Positions 42,970 through 55,661 of a stretch of DNA of 64,000 bases are shown here, one piece after another. The notes under the pieces were generated by a model, which saw only the letters and a list, made by a program, of their open reading frames with translations, made no database searches and had not been told where the DNA came from. Each line of letters starts with the position of its first letter. Position 1 is the stretch's first letter. Source of the stretch: Meghimatium bilineatum (Eukaryota > Mollusca > Gastropoda > Stylommatophora > Philomycidae); contig CM067298.1 of the NCBI GenBank assembly GCA_034231615.1, forward strand, positions 21,581,478 through 21,645,477, given 5' to 3'. The position numbers and the translations under genes were made by a program.

Positions 42970-43273
42970 GGTTGTCCAGTTTTGAGGATGAGACGTAGTG
43001 ACTAACTCGGACTGGTTGTCCAGTTCTTAGGATGAGACGTAGTGACTAACTCGGACTGGTTGTCCAGTTCTGAGGATGAGACGTAGTGACTAACTCGGAC
43101 TGGTTGTCCAGTTCTGAGGATGAGACGTAGTGACTACTCTTAGTGATTGTCCAGTTCTGAGGATGAGACGTAGTGACTAACTCGGACTGGTTGTCCAGTC
43201 CTGAGGATGAGACGTAGTGACTAACTCGGACTTGTTGTCCAGTTCTGAGGATAAGACGTAATGACTAACTCGG
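42970..43273 (+). repeat. minisatellite, 44-bp unit x ~7
   Basis: Units of GGTTGTCCAGTTCTGAGGAT followed by GAGACGTAGTGACTAACTCG and GACT. One unit has a CTCTTAGTGATT variant. Confidence 0.95.
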
Positions 43274-43620
43274 AGAAAAGTGCCTGGTTCAAGTTTAGCA
43301 GCAGGCAATACGGACACTAAGTCCCTGACTAAAAGCTAACTTTAGAGCTACTGACGCAGAACCAATGACCACAAACTAACGTTAGACTCTATGAAAACTA
43401 AGCAACTGACCATACGCTTTTGTTAGAGCTAGTAAACTTAGTCAATTACTATTAGATTAACCTCAATCAGAACTATAGACACGCAGTCACTGTCCAGAAG
43501 TGAACGCTAGAATCAATAACATCCGTTACTAACCACGCACGAACTTTAGAACTACTAATTGCAACCAATGATGGCCACACACTAACTTAAAAAATACTAA
43601 AATCAGCCACTGACTCCAAA
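43274..43620. other. no gene; weakly repetitive
   Basis: Loosely repeated words such as CTAACTTTAGA(G/A)CTA, ACTAA and GACCA(C/T)A suggest a very old degenerate array. No coding motif. Confidence 0.4.
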
Positions 43621-43623
43621 CGA

Positions 43624-43752
43624 CTTCAGAATTACTAACAGCAGTCAGTGGTCACAAGCTATTTCAGAATTGCTAACAGCAGTCAGTGGTCACAAGCTAT
43701 TTCAGAATTGCTAACAGCAGTCAGTGACCACAAGATATTTCAGAATTACAAA
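43624..43752 (+). repeat. minisatellite, 38-bp unit x ~3.3
   Basis: Units of CTAACAGCAGTCAGTGGTCA followed by CAAGCTATTTCAGAATTG. Fourth distinct array within 2.2 kb. Confidence 0.95.
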
Positions 43753-43999
43753 CATGTCAATAATAGGGCTACCATTTGTCATTTTTTTCCGCGGACATGT
43801 CCTCTTTTTAGGCCTTAAATTTATGTCGGGTCGCATGTTTGAAATATACAAAAATGTCATGTCTTTTTACTTTCCGCAGCGGATTTGAATTCACGTTATT
43901 AATATTATAACGAAGGATATAAAAATATACAACAAAGGGGATTCAAAACTATTTCAAACAATATTTATGCTATGTTTTTGTGTCATTGTGTCATTTTCG

Positions 44000-45770
44000 C
44001 TATTGTTATATCGCTGCAGATAATTGTGATCCCCGACGGTTTAGTGAGCAATTGCAAACTACTGTCATGTTTATACTGTCTAGAAAATCACTACAGCCAA
44101 AAATCCTTGATAAGGGTTATTAGCCCTGGTCTGCCACAGGGATCGCCTCTATCTCCTGTACTTTTCAATGTATAAACAATACATATCGCTGGCAATCAAA
44201 TCACAGGTGTTGGCAGAACGATGTCATATGCCGATGATATCCTGGTGTATAGACAAGGCAGAAATCGAGAAGAGTGCGTCGTGGAACTACAGAAGGAGCT
44301 GGACAGACTGACAAATTGGTGTCGAGATACGGGAGCAGTGGTTAATCCGTTTAAGGCATTCGTGACGTGGTTTTCCTTGAACATTCACATGGTAAAGACA
44401 CCCATGCCACAAGTTTCGTTGTCCGGGAAAAGTTTAGAAAGAACTAGTACAATGAGATATCTGGGTGTGTTTTTTGACCGGAGCCTGAGCTTCAGGGACC
44501 ATATTATCATAAAGGCAGACAAAGGCCTAAGCCTTCAGTAATGAAGGTTATGGCTGCTGCGGAGTGTGAGCAGAGATTGTTATTTCTTTTGTACCAGGGT
44601 TTGGATGTGGCTGTGGTGGAATATGCACTGGCAATTCTGACTCTTAGCCAAACTCAGATCGAAAGACTGGATAGAGTCCAGAATGCAGCGATGCGTATCA
44701 TTTTGGGATGCACAAAAGACACACCGACAAGAGCTATGCGATACCTACTTGACTGCCCAACAGCTGAGCATAGATTACAATATTGCCGTGAACGGGCGTA
44801 CCTTCAAATACATGCAGATAAGGAACACCCGTTGCATTCCGAAATACAGAAAGTTAAAGGCAGCAGACTCAAGAGAGGAAGATTGTGGATGGGACGTGCT
44901 GAGGATGTCACACAAAGCGTGTGCAGATTACAGGATGTGGAAGCAGGTGCGGAATGGATAAGTCTACCCAAAGATTTCGAAACTTGTTTGCGAGTAGTAA
45001 TATCACTTAGCAGGGAATGCAGAGAATGGTGTCCCACAGCTGTGGAGAAAGAAGTGCAGGCTTTAATCAGTGAGAATACCAAAGAGGGGGATGTGATTAT
45101 ATACACTGATGGATCTGTAATTAGGCATGTTCGCAGTGCTTGGGCCTTTACAGCTCAGTACGCAGGTAAAACGATCAAGGAGGAAAATGGTGCCTTTACG
45201 GTCACTACGAGTTGTATGACCATGGAGACTATGGCGGTGACCAAGGCATTTGAGTGGCTACGCACACAGAAGGTAGCGCAGGTCTGCATCTTGAGTGACT
45301 CTACGAGTATGATTAAGAAGGTACAAGCGGGTCTCGTTCGCGAACAGTGGATTGAGGCCTTGAGAAAGGCGAGCTTGGAAGTGGTTACATTTATTTTCGT
45401 ACCGGGACATGTGGGCATTCGAGGCAATGAAAGAGCGGATCAACTGGCATCGTGCGCGATTGTGGCACAGGGCGATGGGGCAATGGATCGCGCTGACGTT
45501 TTGAATTCCTTAAGAGATATAACACGCGAGAGTGAGACTAATGTGGATGATGATTCCTTTTCAATGGCTAGGATTAAAGATCAGGGATTGAAATGCAGTG
45601 TTGCTAGAGGTGAACATTTTGGAGGCGCAGAAGAATGATGGTCAACCAGCATAGGACCGGCACGGTCAGCAGAAGTGTGATGGCGGATACACTCAAGGAG
45701 AGATCGGAGCAACTATGCATGTGTCCAGTTTTCAGTGATGATGATCCGACGACTAACTAACTAACTATCC
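44000..45770 (+). mobile_element. LINE with RT and C-terminal RNase H, 5'-truncated
   Basis: From about 44060 the plus strand encodes ISPGLPQGSPLSPVLFNV (RT motif 4), a stop at 44173-44175, SYADDILVY (catalytic box, intact YADD), MRYLGVFFDRSLSFRDHI (thumb), then after a shift near 44540 the long frame with RNase H. A final frame change at 45636 leads to MVNQHRTGTVSRSV and TAA at 45758-45760. The 3' terminus is (ACTA)n at 45752-45766. Compared with other LINEs in the window it is well preserved: only two frame changes and one extra stop over 1.7 kb, so it probably inserted relatively recently. Confidence 0.85.
44541..45638 (+). pseudogene. LINE ORF2 C-terminal half: RT thumb plus RNase H
   Basis: An open frame of 365 codons. 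Residues about 1-60 (AAAECEQRLLFLLYQGLDVA, VEYALAILTLSQTQIERLDR) continue the RT thumb. RNase H follows with all four acidic positions visible: YTDGS (about residue 190), METMAVTKAFEW (about 227), CILSDST (about 250) and NERADQLA (about 297), plus the VPGHVGIRGNE histidine. An RNase H1-type domain in a LINE degrades the RNA strand during target-primed reverse transcription. The frame lacks the RT catalytic core, which lies in another frame upstream. Confidence 0.85.
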
Positions 45771-46135
45771 TTGATAGAAAAAACGAATAAGTTTTTAATT
45801 CCTAAATAACAAATTTTTTCGTGTTTTAATTGGCTGATCATTGATGAGGTATCAAATAAGACGTATGCAGAATTCGTTTTTCAATGTCCTACTGAGGTCA
45901 GTTTCTATTGATTAGTTTTGTGATACAATTTGTCATTTTAAAATATTCGTAGAAAAATATAAGAATAATAAAGAGTTTATCGAATTGTTGCCACATAAAA
46001 CAAATTTGACAAAATATTTGGAAATACTTAAATGTATGGACTAGATTTAGAATTGTTAAATTTTCCTCAATTCTTTTTTTAAAACTTTTGTTTATCGACA
46101 CAATGGAAACGTGGAGCTACTGTGCTCCTTTGTCT
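45771..46135. other. no recognisable gene
   Basis: AT-rich sequence between two LINE fragments. Nothing recognised. Confidence 0.55.
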
Positions 46136-46139
46136 ATCT

Positions 46140-46650
46140 ATCCATTCGTGAAACCCTTTGTTGCCTTTCGGCGTCAGGGGTAGAATAGTTATCTGGTGAC
46201 GGCCCGCTTGTGTGCTGAATATATTAGGGAATGTGTCGCCTCTTTGATATCAGGGGTCCATCGTTTCCGTGGACGGACTCTAGGTCTGCCTGCACTGTTT
46301 CTTTGTAGCATATATTGCTGTGGTAGGCTGTCTGATGGTAGTCTGCTGATGTGTGCAAACCATTTGATCTGTTGTCTCTTAATATACTCCAAGATTGGGA
46401 CGGTGCCGATTCTTTATCTAATGTCCTAATTCCTCATCCTGTCTCTTAGCGATATTCCCAGGATTCTGCGTAAGCATGCTATTTCAGCTGTCACAAGTTT
46501 ACGTTTGTCTTGCGTTGTCCATGTTTGGCATGGTGGCTCAGCGTTGGCATAATACTCGTTTTGTATAGAGTTATTTGGGTGTTTAAATCTACATTTGAAC
46601 TTCTGAACATTGGTGTCATTTTTTCTTTTTGGTATGCGTTATTACATATA
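46140..46650 (-). mobile_element. LINE fragment, thumb to 3' end
   Basis: Minus strand from 46640 carries VDLNTQITLYKTSIMPTLS, KLVTAEIACLRRILGISLRD, then YIKRQQIKWFAHISRLPSDS and GRPRVRPRKRW, with a 3' tail GGCAACAAAGGGTTTCACG. Sister copies: 49640-50335 (plus), 17285 and 61240 (minus). Confidence 0.75.
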
Positions 46651-47516
<866 letters not shown>

Positions 47517-47689
47517 TAACAGTTGGTCAACCGTTCATATTCGCGATTAACCGAGTCTTACTTCCACACATTTCAGGAAATATTTGAGTGTATATCAAGA
47601 GGAAGCGACTAAAGAAATATGTGGTTGATAACATCCAGAAATTGTTCTTGGGTTATGCATCCAGAAAGAGATACATTTCCAGTATCGGG

Positions 47690-48273
47690 ACACAGCCCGA
47701 CGTGCTGGAATGTGTGGGCAGTGCAACAAAGGGAAACAGTCCGAAGTGCTGAAATGTGTGGGCAGGTGTAACACTGGGAAACAGTCCGAAGTGCTGAAAT
47801 GTGTGGGCAGGTGTAACACTGGGAAACAGTCCGAAGTGCTGAAATGTGTGGGCAGGTGTAACACTGGGAAACAGTCCGAAGTGCTGAAATGTGTGGGCAG
47901 GTGTAACACTGGGAAACCGCCCGAAGTGCTGAAATGTGTGGGCAGGTGTAACACTGAGGAAACAGTCAGAAGTGCTGGAATGTGTGGGCAGGTGTAACAC
48001 TGGGAAACAGTCCGAAGTGCTGAAATGTGTGGGCAGGTGTAACACTGGGAAACCGCCCGAAGTGCTGAAATGTGTGGGCAGGTGTAACACTGGGAAACAG
48101 TCCGAAGTGCTGGAATGTGTGGGCAGATGTAACACAGAAACAGCACGACATGTTGGGATGTGTGGGCAGGTGTAACACAGAGAAACAGCCCGAAGTGCAG
48201 AAATGTGTGAGCAGGTGTAACACAGGGAAACAGCCCGACGTGTTGGGATGCGTGGGCAGGTGTAACACAGTGA
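47690..48273 (+). repeat. minisatellite, 45-bp unit x 13
   Basis: Units of CAGTCCGAAGTGCTGAAATG followed by TGTGGGCAGGTGTAACACTG and GGAAA, with CGCCCGAAG and CAGCACGACATG variants and small indels toward the right. The 15-codon period yields 180-220-codon minus-strand frames of CYTCPHI/THFSTS repeats, which I do not regard as genes. Confidence 0.97.
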
Positions 48274-48335
48274 AAACGTAGTGAAAAAGGAAAGGATGTA
48301 ATGTGTTACCAATGTTTATAAACAAAGCACATAGG

Positions 48336-49045
48336 CACACAAACTTTTCTACTAGATTAAACAGTTCTAGATATAGAGACGGAGAACGATTCTACTAGAT
48401 GAAATATTTCTAGACACAGAGACAGACGTTTCTACTAGATTAAATATTTATAGACAAAGACAGACATTCCTATTAGATGTAATATTTCTAGACACAGAAA
48501 CACACGATATTTCTACTAGATGTAATATTTCTAGACACAAAAACAGACGATATTTCTACTAGATGTAATATTTCTAGACACAGAAACAGACGATATTTCT
48601 AATAGATGTAATATTTCTAGACACAAAAACAGACGATATTTCTAATAGATGAAATATTTCTAGACACAGAGACAGACGACGTTTGTATTAGATTAAATAT
48701 TTATAGACAAAGACAGATATTCCTATTAGATGTAATATTTCTAGACACAGAAACACACGATATTTCTACTAGATGTAATATTTCTAGACACAGAAACAGA
48801 CGATATTTCTAATAGATGTAATATTTCTAGACACAAAAACAGACGATATTTCTACTTGATGTAATATTTCTAGACACAAAAACAGACGATATTTCTACTA
48901 GATGTAATATTTCTAGACACAAAAACAGACGATATTTCTACTAGATGTAATATTTCTAGACACAAAAACAGACGATATTTCTACTAGATGTAATATTTCT
49001 AGACACAGAAACAGGGTACGTTTCTACTAAATTAAATATTTTTTT
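48336..49045 (+). repeat. minisatellite, 43-bp unit x ~16
   Basis: Units of GATGTAATATTTCTAGACAC followed by AAAAACAGACGATATTTCTA and CTA. Left-hand units are shorter and diverged. A block around 48410-48480 is repeated near 48660-48730, indicating a ~250-bp internal duplication. Confidence 0.95.
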
Positions 49046-49104
49046 TAAACTGTCAACACAGCTAAATATGCTGACTTCAAGATTATGATAATCATACGTA
49101 GGTT

Positions 49105-49300
49105 TACTATTGTACATGAAGTACATGGAAAGAGTGCAAGTAAAATGGTTTGGCCACCTAATGAGAATGAATCCAAATCAAACACCAAAAAAGGAGCATA
49201 TAAAAAATAGCTTGATATAAAGTTAGATCAAGGGAACGGTGGTTAGAAATAATTGAGATAACCTTGTACAAACATGAACTCAATGCAAGCAAAGCGACAG
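49105..49300 (+). mobile_element. LINE C-terminal scrap
   Basis: Plus frame YMERVQVKWFGHLMRMNPNQ followed by TPKKEH is the VKWFGH(L/I)MR block after the RT domain. The remainder is decayed. Confidence 0.6.
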
Positions 49301-49639
49301 ATCTGGTCTTGGAACGACAATTGAAGCTCTTATTCATATGCTTAACGGCAAGTGTGGTTACGACAAACCATCATTAACCTGGGGAAAGACAATAGACACT
49401 CAAATCATCATGAGTCATATAACTTCATCGGTGTGGACACATTGGTATTGTAAGACTTCGAATAATCTGTTGATATTTTATCGTCTATGCTCAGAAATCA
49501 TCACTCATGAAGAATAATCCTTGTCGTGACGCGACTTACTGGCCTCTTTCAGCAAATCCACTATGTTTAGAGGAGTTTAATCCTATGTAAACATAAGAAT
49601 ATGTTTGTTGCAAATTGGAGGTGGCGATGATAAAAAGTA

Positions 49640-50335
49640 AAAAGATTACATCAAACATGCCATACCTTTAACATAAATATAAATATAGAAAAGACCGATG
49701 TGATGAAGATAGGAAGAACAGAAAGAAACACCAATATATACATTGAAAACAACAGACTAAACCAGGTGACATAATTCACATACCTAGGAAGCAATATAAC
49801 AGACTGGAAGAGCAGCAAAGAAATACATAATAGATGCAGTAAAGCATAGCAAGCCTTAGGGCAAATGACATCAATCTTTAGAAACAAAAATGTAGATTTA
49901 AACACCAAAATAACACTATTCAAAAGAATTATTATGCCAAGGCTGTGCTACCATTGCCAAACATAGACAACGACAACACAAGATAAACGTAAACTGGTGA
50001 CAGCTGAAATGGCATGCTTAAGCAGAATCCTAGGAATATTGCTAAGACAGGGTGTGGAATGAGGACAAAAAACCGCACCACCTCAATCTTGGAATATATT
50101 AAGAGACAACAGATCAAATGGTTTGCACACATAAGCAGACTACCATCAGACAGTATACCACAGCAAGCTATGCTAAACAGATATAACGAAAGCAGACCTA
50201 GAGGCCGACCGTGAAAACGATGGACCACTGAAATAAAAGAGGCTACAAAGTCCACAATATACTTCGCACACAAGAGGCCCGTCTCCAGAAAACTCTTCTA
50301 CCCATGAAACTGAAAGGCAACAAAGGGTTTTAGCG
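49640..50335 (+). mobile_element. LINE fragment, RT thumb to 3' end
   Basis: Pieces in order: KTDVMKIGRTERNTNIYIEN, FTYLGSNITDWKSSKEIHNR, VDLNTKITLFKRIIMPRLCY, RKLVTAEMACLSRILGI, EYIKRQQIKWFAHISRLPSD, RPRGRP, then a tail ending GGCAACAAAGGGTTTTAGCG. Several frame changes. Nearest relatives in the window are 46140 and 17285. Confidence 0.75.
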
Positions 50336-50745
50336 AATAGATTAGATGATAAAAAGTATACGCTGTAAGGAGCTAGGTATATTCCGAGATGGACGATACA
50401 TTTTTTGGTCAAGTGTGTAATATCTGTATATTAGGAATGGTAGTTCATAAATCGACAAACGTAGATTGAAAAACCACTGTTAGAACAAACATAATAAGTT
50501 TTAAAATTCCTAGAAATTGGACTCAATACACACAAGCACAATGACATTAGAAATGTCTTACCTGTGTTGCGAAGCTTATGAATTGCAACTATCTTCCTAA
50601 AAATAGATAGAAAATCAATTAAATGTTGACATAAGTGCAATTATCATCTGAACATACTGTAAACATATTCTAATATTTCTCTATCGTCTGCTCCTTTTCT
50701 CTTCCCAGGTAAGGTTGCCCGGCTGTAAGATGATCTATGATAGAG
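50336..50745. other. no recognisable gene
   Basis: AT-rich sequence without motif-bearing frames. Confidence 0.5.
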
Positions 50746-50751
50746 CTCTCC

Positions 50752-50827
50752 GTCTTGAAACATGACCACATCAGCTAATGTTGAACCCACTCTTGAAACA
50801 TGACCACAGCAGCTAATGTAGAATTTC
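50752..50827 (+). repeat. 38-bp tandem dimer
   Basis: Two units of CTTGAAACATGACCACATCA followed by GCTAATGTTGAACCCACT, with three differences. Possibly a nascent minisatellite at the 38-bp length seen in three larger arrays. Confidence 0.8.
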
Positions 50828-50939
50828 TGAACTGTAGTTAAGAGATCATCATATCCTTCAATAACCTTAATAAATGTCGATACGTTTTGTGTTACTTGAG
50901 TTTGTAAATATTGTTGTTATTAAAACACAACTTCCCATA

Positions 50940-51130
50940 AGAGCTTATAACAAGATGGAATCAGGATACAGCGCCAAGGGCAGACCGAGGAAAGGGTGGA
51001 TAGACAACATCAAGACCACCCTGAAAAAAAAGAGCGACACATCTGGCTCGTAGAATATATCTTCTTCACAAACCCATACGATCAACAGTAAGTGTGGGAG
51101 CTACGATAACACCATCTGGAGATAGATAAT
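50940..51130 (+). mobile_element. LINE C-terminal scrap
   Basis: Plus frame SAKGRPRKGWIDNIKTTLKK is the GRPRK.W.D.I signature. The flanks are decayed. Confidence 0.6.
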
Positions 51131-51640
51131 TAAAACACAACCTATTTTAAGTACATCAGAAATGATATCTCGATAACATAACCGAAACAAGAACAAATAA
51201 TGATGATGATAACGTTTCTACCTCGCAAGTTAAGATGAACATGGCGTAGAAATAGTCGAATGGGCCTGTACAAGACCGTCGGAAATATAGAAGACTTAAG
51301 TGAGAAAGTAAACAAGCCTTCATTCGTGAGGTTTTCGATTTGTCTTGCTACTCGTTTGTCACTATTTATATACTTACTGGAGCCTGGTCATGGTCCGTGT
51401 GTAGTTGAGTTTGAAGATGACTGGGGATTCCAATTCGGGTTAGGAAAAGCCTGCTGCAGTGTGAACAATATTGAAGAAGGTATAGAGATGGGTGAAAGTT
51501 GATTTCTCGTGCCGGCATGAAAAGAAGTGTTTCTTCATGAGAATTGCATTAAAGTTACAAAAAAGAACTAATGATATTGTAACAACTAAAATATTGTAAC
51601 AACTAGTAATACGTTAATGTTAATATTATCATCATCATCA
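51131..51640. other. no assignable gene; one 80-codon open frame
   Basis: An open frame at 51260-51502 (plus) encodes a peptide with a hydrophobic middle (ICLATRLSLFIYLLE) and an acidic C terminus. I recognise no family, splice context or repeat, and at this length it may be chance. Confidence 0.3.
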
Positions 51641-51644
51641 TCAT

Positions 51645-51830
51645 CATCAGATGCCATGCCGGCTAGCGTAGGCGATTATGGCTCTCCACAGCTCTCTATC
51701 TCTTGCATTATGTATCAAGATCATTGTTGTTTCCCTGCTGTGCCAGGTTGTCAAACTGTCTAATATTCCCTCCGTCTCTGTTGCCTTCAATCTTGCATAT
51801 TGTGACTGATCTCCAAACATTCCTACCAAA
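51645..51830 (-). mobile_element. LINE C-terminal fragment
   Basis: Minus frame LDSLTTWHSRETTMILIHNA, then RDRELWRAIIAYASRHGI, equals the tail at 63185-63530 and 23601. It is followed at its 3' end by (GAT)n at about 51630-51650. Confidence 0.75.
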
Positions 51831-51969
51831 AACGTTGTTATATGGAGAACTTCAGACTTGCTACCGCAAGGCAGGAGGACAGAAGAAGCGTTTTATAGAG
51901 ATTTAAGACACCACTGAAACACTTCAAAATACACACATTCATGGGAGAATCTTGCACAAGACAGATTCG

Positions 51970-52530
51970 ACTCTCTTCGCAGAATAATTTTAATGTGCTT
52001 CAGTGTATATCAAGTGACATACTCTTTCCAGAACGTTGCCTTCATCGTGGATACTCTGAACGCCTCTCTGTCCCGTGCGAGTAAGCATACATTGAACAAA
52101 GACATGTTCATATATTCTTCGATATTGCTGGTCTATCGTCTTTTTAATCTTCCCCTTCTTCTCTTTCCTGGTGCTCTGCCCTCAAGAATCAGCGTTTTCG
52201 TGCCATCATATCTCGTTGTCCAAAATATTGTAGTTTCCTTCTTATGATTGTATTTAGAAGGAACTCTTCATTTAATTTTCAATATTAAAACCTTTATGTT
52301 CTACTTTTTCTCTGTCTATGATATTCGTAGCATCTTCCTGTAGCACTTCATTTCAAATGAATTTATTCTTCTTGATATTGTCTTGTTTAAAGTCCAGGTT
52401 TCGCAGCCGTTTTGCCACTGAGAAAGCACATGATCTTATAAGGATTATTTTGGTGTCATTAATACTATTTTACCACATCTTTCTCATTTGTATTAGTTTG
52501 AGTGCTGCAATTAAGACTCAGAATTGATAC
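51970..52530 (-). mobile_element. LINE C-terminal fragment
   Basis: Minus-strand order: SATGRCYEY (about 52340), IIRRKLQYFGQRDMMARKR (about 52230), then KRGRGRQ-like and VQSIHDEGNVLERVCHLIYT (about 52000). The KLQYFGH.(M)R block is typical of the post-RT domain. Frame changes throughout. Confidence 0.65.
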
Positions 52531-52543
52531 AATGCAATTAGTT

Positions 52544-52577
52544 TAGTATAATTCTAACACATTCTAATGTGCTTCAC
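52544..52577 (+). repeat. outlying unit of the 31-bp minisatellite, left of a LINE
   Basis: TAGTATAATTCTAACACATT followed by CTAATGTGCTTCA is one diverged unit of the array at 55686-56145. A second partial unit (TTCTAACATATATTAATGTG) sits at 52809-52828 immediately before the LINE. Confidence 0.8.
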
Positions 52578-52613
52578 TATTTTTTGGTAGAATATGTATC
52601 CATGGTAACATTT

Positions 52614-52797
52614 TGTAGCATATACAGGATGTAGCCATCAACCCCAATTTATTTTTGGTTGCAGCGATTTTCTTGGCAGTATTACTTTCAGTAGTTTGCC
52701 ATTGCTTTCTGAACGGACCAGATGCACAATTGCATGAGGTGGGTTTCGAATTCTATACTTGGCCTTAACATATGCGCACTATAATGCACCGCGACAT
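52614..52797 (-). mobile_element. SINE (family 3, copy 1)
   Basis: Shares TGTAGC.TAT...CAGGA.GTAGCCATCAACCC and TAGTTTGCCATTGCTTT.TGA with 58925-59124. On the minus strand the head is tRNA-like but the B box has decayed (AATTCGAAACCC). It lies between two units of the 31-bp minisatellite. Confidence 0.65.
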
Positions 52798-52845
52798 AAC
52801 CAATCTATTCTAACATATATTAATGTGCAAAATAAAAATAAATAA

Positions 52846-53889
52846 ATGTGCAAGATTAAAAGGAAAATAAAAATGTTAGGAATTGCAGACACAAGAACAA
52901 TAGGTAGAGGTGTGAAGAGGGCACACAACAACTTTACAATTACACATTCAGGTGTAAACAAGAATGACAATGCGAAACATGGTGTAGGGTTTATAGTGGA
53001 AGAAAAAACTGCCCAAAACATTTTAGAAATAAGCTATACTTCAGAAAGAATAATGAGCATTACAATATTAGAAAACAACAAAAGAACAACTTACATACAA
53101 ATTTACTCCCCATGCAACAACAACCAGATAGACAGTGAAGAATGCTATGAACTATTGAATGAAAACATAAACAAAATAGATAAAGAGGATGGCCTAATAG
53201 TAATGGGAGATTTTAACGGAAGGCCAGGGAAAAGAACGAGTGAAGACAGTAGATACCTAGGACCTTTTGGGGATACACTAACAACAAGAAATGAAAATGG
53301 AGACATATTACTAGAGATATGCAGTCAAAACGAACTATACATCACGAATACTTTCTTTAAACACAGAGAGTCACACATCTATACTTGGCACAAATGGAAC
53401 AAGCCTGAATGCAGAAGCCAGATTGACTTCATATTAACAAAAACCAAGAACAGAAGACAAATCACGGACAGTAGAGCCGTACCTAATTTATCAGATGATA
53501 CAGACCACCATATGGTGATGGCTACCATCAGAAAGCCAAATGCAAGCGAACATATTGATAAAATACACAAGAAAGACAATGACAAGATCATTAAAATTAA
53601 CAAGCTTCAAGATGAAAACATATTAAAACTCTTTGAAAGACAAATAGCAGAAAAATACAAGAAATTAAACCCAGAAACAAGATCAGTAGAAGAAGAGTGG
53701 ACACAATTAAAAACATCAGTAATGAACACAGCTAAAGCAATATGTGGTACTAAACAACGGGGTAAAGCGGGGAAAAAGAGCACCACGTGGTGGAGTGAAA
53801 GTATAAGACAAGTCGTGAGAGAGAAAAAGAACTATACAAAGACTGGAAACATAACAAAGAACAAGAAACATATGAAAAATATGCATTAG
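52846..53889 (+). pseudogene. LINE ORF, endonuclease part
   Basis: A long open frame with APE/EEP motifs in order: GIADTRTIGRG (D.R motif), HGVGFIV, GLIVMGDFNGRPGKR (GDFN), THKWNKPECRSQIDFILTK-type (SQIDFIL) and DDTDHHMVMA (DHH). This enzyme nicks target DNA to prime reverse transcription. The start lies inside the domain, so the first catalytic Asn/Glu segment is missing. The frame ends at 53889 after a frameshift; the real continuation is one frame over from about 53830. Confidence 0.85.
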
Positions 53890-55661
53890 CACGAAAAAAA
53901 GTAAAACAACTGATTAAAGAAGCTAAAATTAAATCATGGTCTGATTTTGGCAAGAACTTGAATAAGGATTACAAAACAGCTACAAAACGCTTCTACAAAA
54001 CAATCAAAGTTATGAGAACCAGAACAGAAAATCACGATCCTACAGAACTAATAAATGACAGAGAAGGTAATCCCATTTCAAATAAGCAAAGAGCATTAAA
54101 AAGATGGAAAGAATACTTTTCTGAGTTACTAAATACATCCCCAAGCAATAATACAGCAAAAGAAACCATAAAGAGTTGTAATGAACAAGAGCCAAATATT
54201 CTCATAGAGGAAATTGCCGAGGTCATAAAAAAGGCAAAAAATAACAAAGCCCCAGGGATAGATAACATACCACTAGAAATTATAAGAGCAGCAGGAGAAA
54301 CAGGATTATATTGGCTACACAGAATTTTTAACACAGCGCGGAGGCAACAGAAGACACCAACAGACTGGAGAAAAGCTATCATAGTACCAATATGGAAAAG
54401 GAAAGGCAGCAAATGAGACTGTAACCAGTACAGGGGAATTTCCTTGTTAAGCCATGCAGGAAAACTATATGCAAAAATAGTAGAGAAAAGACTGAGACCT
54501 GTAATAGAACAACAACTTAGCAATACATAAATGGGTTTTAGAAGAAACAGAGGATGTACTGATGCAATATTTATTCTGAAACAGTTGGCAGAGAAGTCAA
54601 TAGAATACAACCAAAATTTATACATATCCTTCATAGATCTAGAGAAAGCATTTGACCGAGTAAACAGAGAAAAACTATGGGAAACATTAAAAATTTATTG
54701 AGTATGCCAACATTTAATTAACGTTTGTAGAAGTCTCTATAACAACAGCAGTTGCACTATAAGAACAGCTGCAGGCTACACAGAGGACTTTGTGATTAGC
54801 ACAGGAGTAAAGCAGGGATGTGTATTATCCCCACTACTTTTTATTACATACATGGACCATATAAACAAAACAGCAAATTCTAATGAAGCAAATGAACTGC
54901 TTTTTGCAGATGACCAGGTTTTATTCCACAACAGCATTAAAAACATGCAAGACCACCTAAGCATAATAGACACAGCAGGCAAGCAATTTGGAATGAAAAT
55001 CAACATAGACAAAACAGAAGTAATGAATATTGCAAGAGAAAAGGAGAACATCAACATACAGATAAATAATAAACAACTAAAACAAGTAGATGAATTCAAA
55101 TATCTGGGCAGCACATTGAGATATGACAACAAACAAGAAGCAGAAATAAACGCAAGATGTAATAAGGCCTGTCAGATCATTGGTCAATTAACACCTTTAC
55201 TAAGAAACAAAGATATTACACTAGAAACAAAGAAAGCGCTTTTCAACACCATTTTCTTACCAACATTGTGTTATCAGTGTCAAACTTGGACATTAGATTC
55301 TAGAACAATACATAAGATTAACACCACTGAAATGAAATGTGTGAGACGTATGATTAGAGTTAGCTTGAGAGACAAAATCAGGAATGAAGCACTAAGGAAA
55401 CAATTAGGGATCAAGCCAACAATAGAATACATACAGAAACAACAAGTTAAATGGTACGGCCACATAACCAGACAGAAAGAGCAAAGTATTATCCAAAAAA
55501 CACTTAACAAACGATACCAAAACAGGAGACCTATTGGACGCCCTCGTAAAAGGTGGATAGATAGTGTATTAGAGACTCTCGGAAATATAACAGCAGAGGA
55601 GGCAAATAGAAGGGCAAAAGACCGTACACTCACTCTCCCCTCAACACCGAAAGGTACATGA
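53830..55661 (+). pseudogene. LINE ORF, reverse transcriptase and C-terminal part
   Basis: One frame carries VIKKAKNNKAPGIDNIPLEI (RT motif 1), MGFRRNRGCTDAIF, SFIDLEKAFDRVNREKLW (Asp motif), TGVKQGCVLSPLLFITY, ELLFADDQVLF (FADD at 54903-54914), DEFKYLGSTLR (thumb), LPTLCYQCQTWTL, EYIQKQQVKWYGHITR and RRPIGRPRKRWIDSV, ending ...PSTPKGT and TGA at 55659-55661. The catalytic Asp residues are intact. Three premature stops separate the pieces. Sister fragments: 17285, 46140, 49640, 61240, 63700. Confidence 0.9.

Noticed and set aside
47595-48340. 180-220-codon minus-strand frames with CYTCPHI/THFSTS repeats
   Set aside because: By-products of the 45-bp array; several overlapping frames are equally open, as expected for a repeat and not for a gene.
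51260-51502. 80-codon open frame with a hydrophobic stretch
   Set aside because: No family resemblance, no exon context, and of a length expected by chance in 64 kb.
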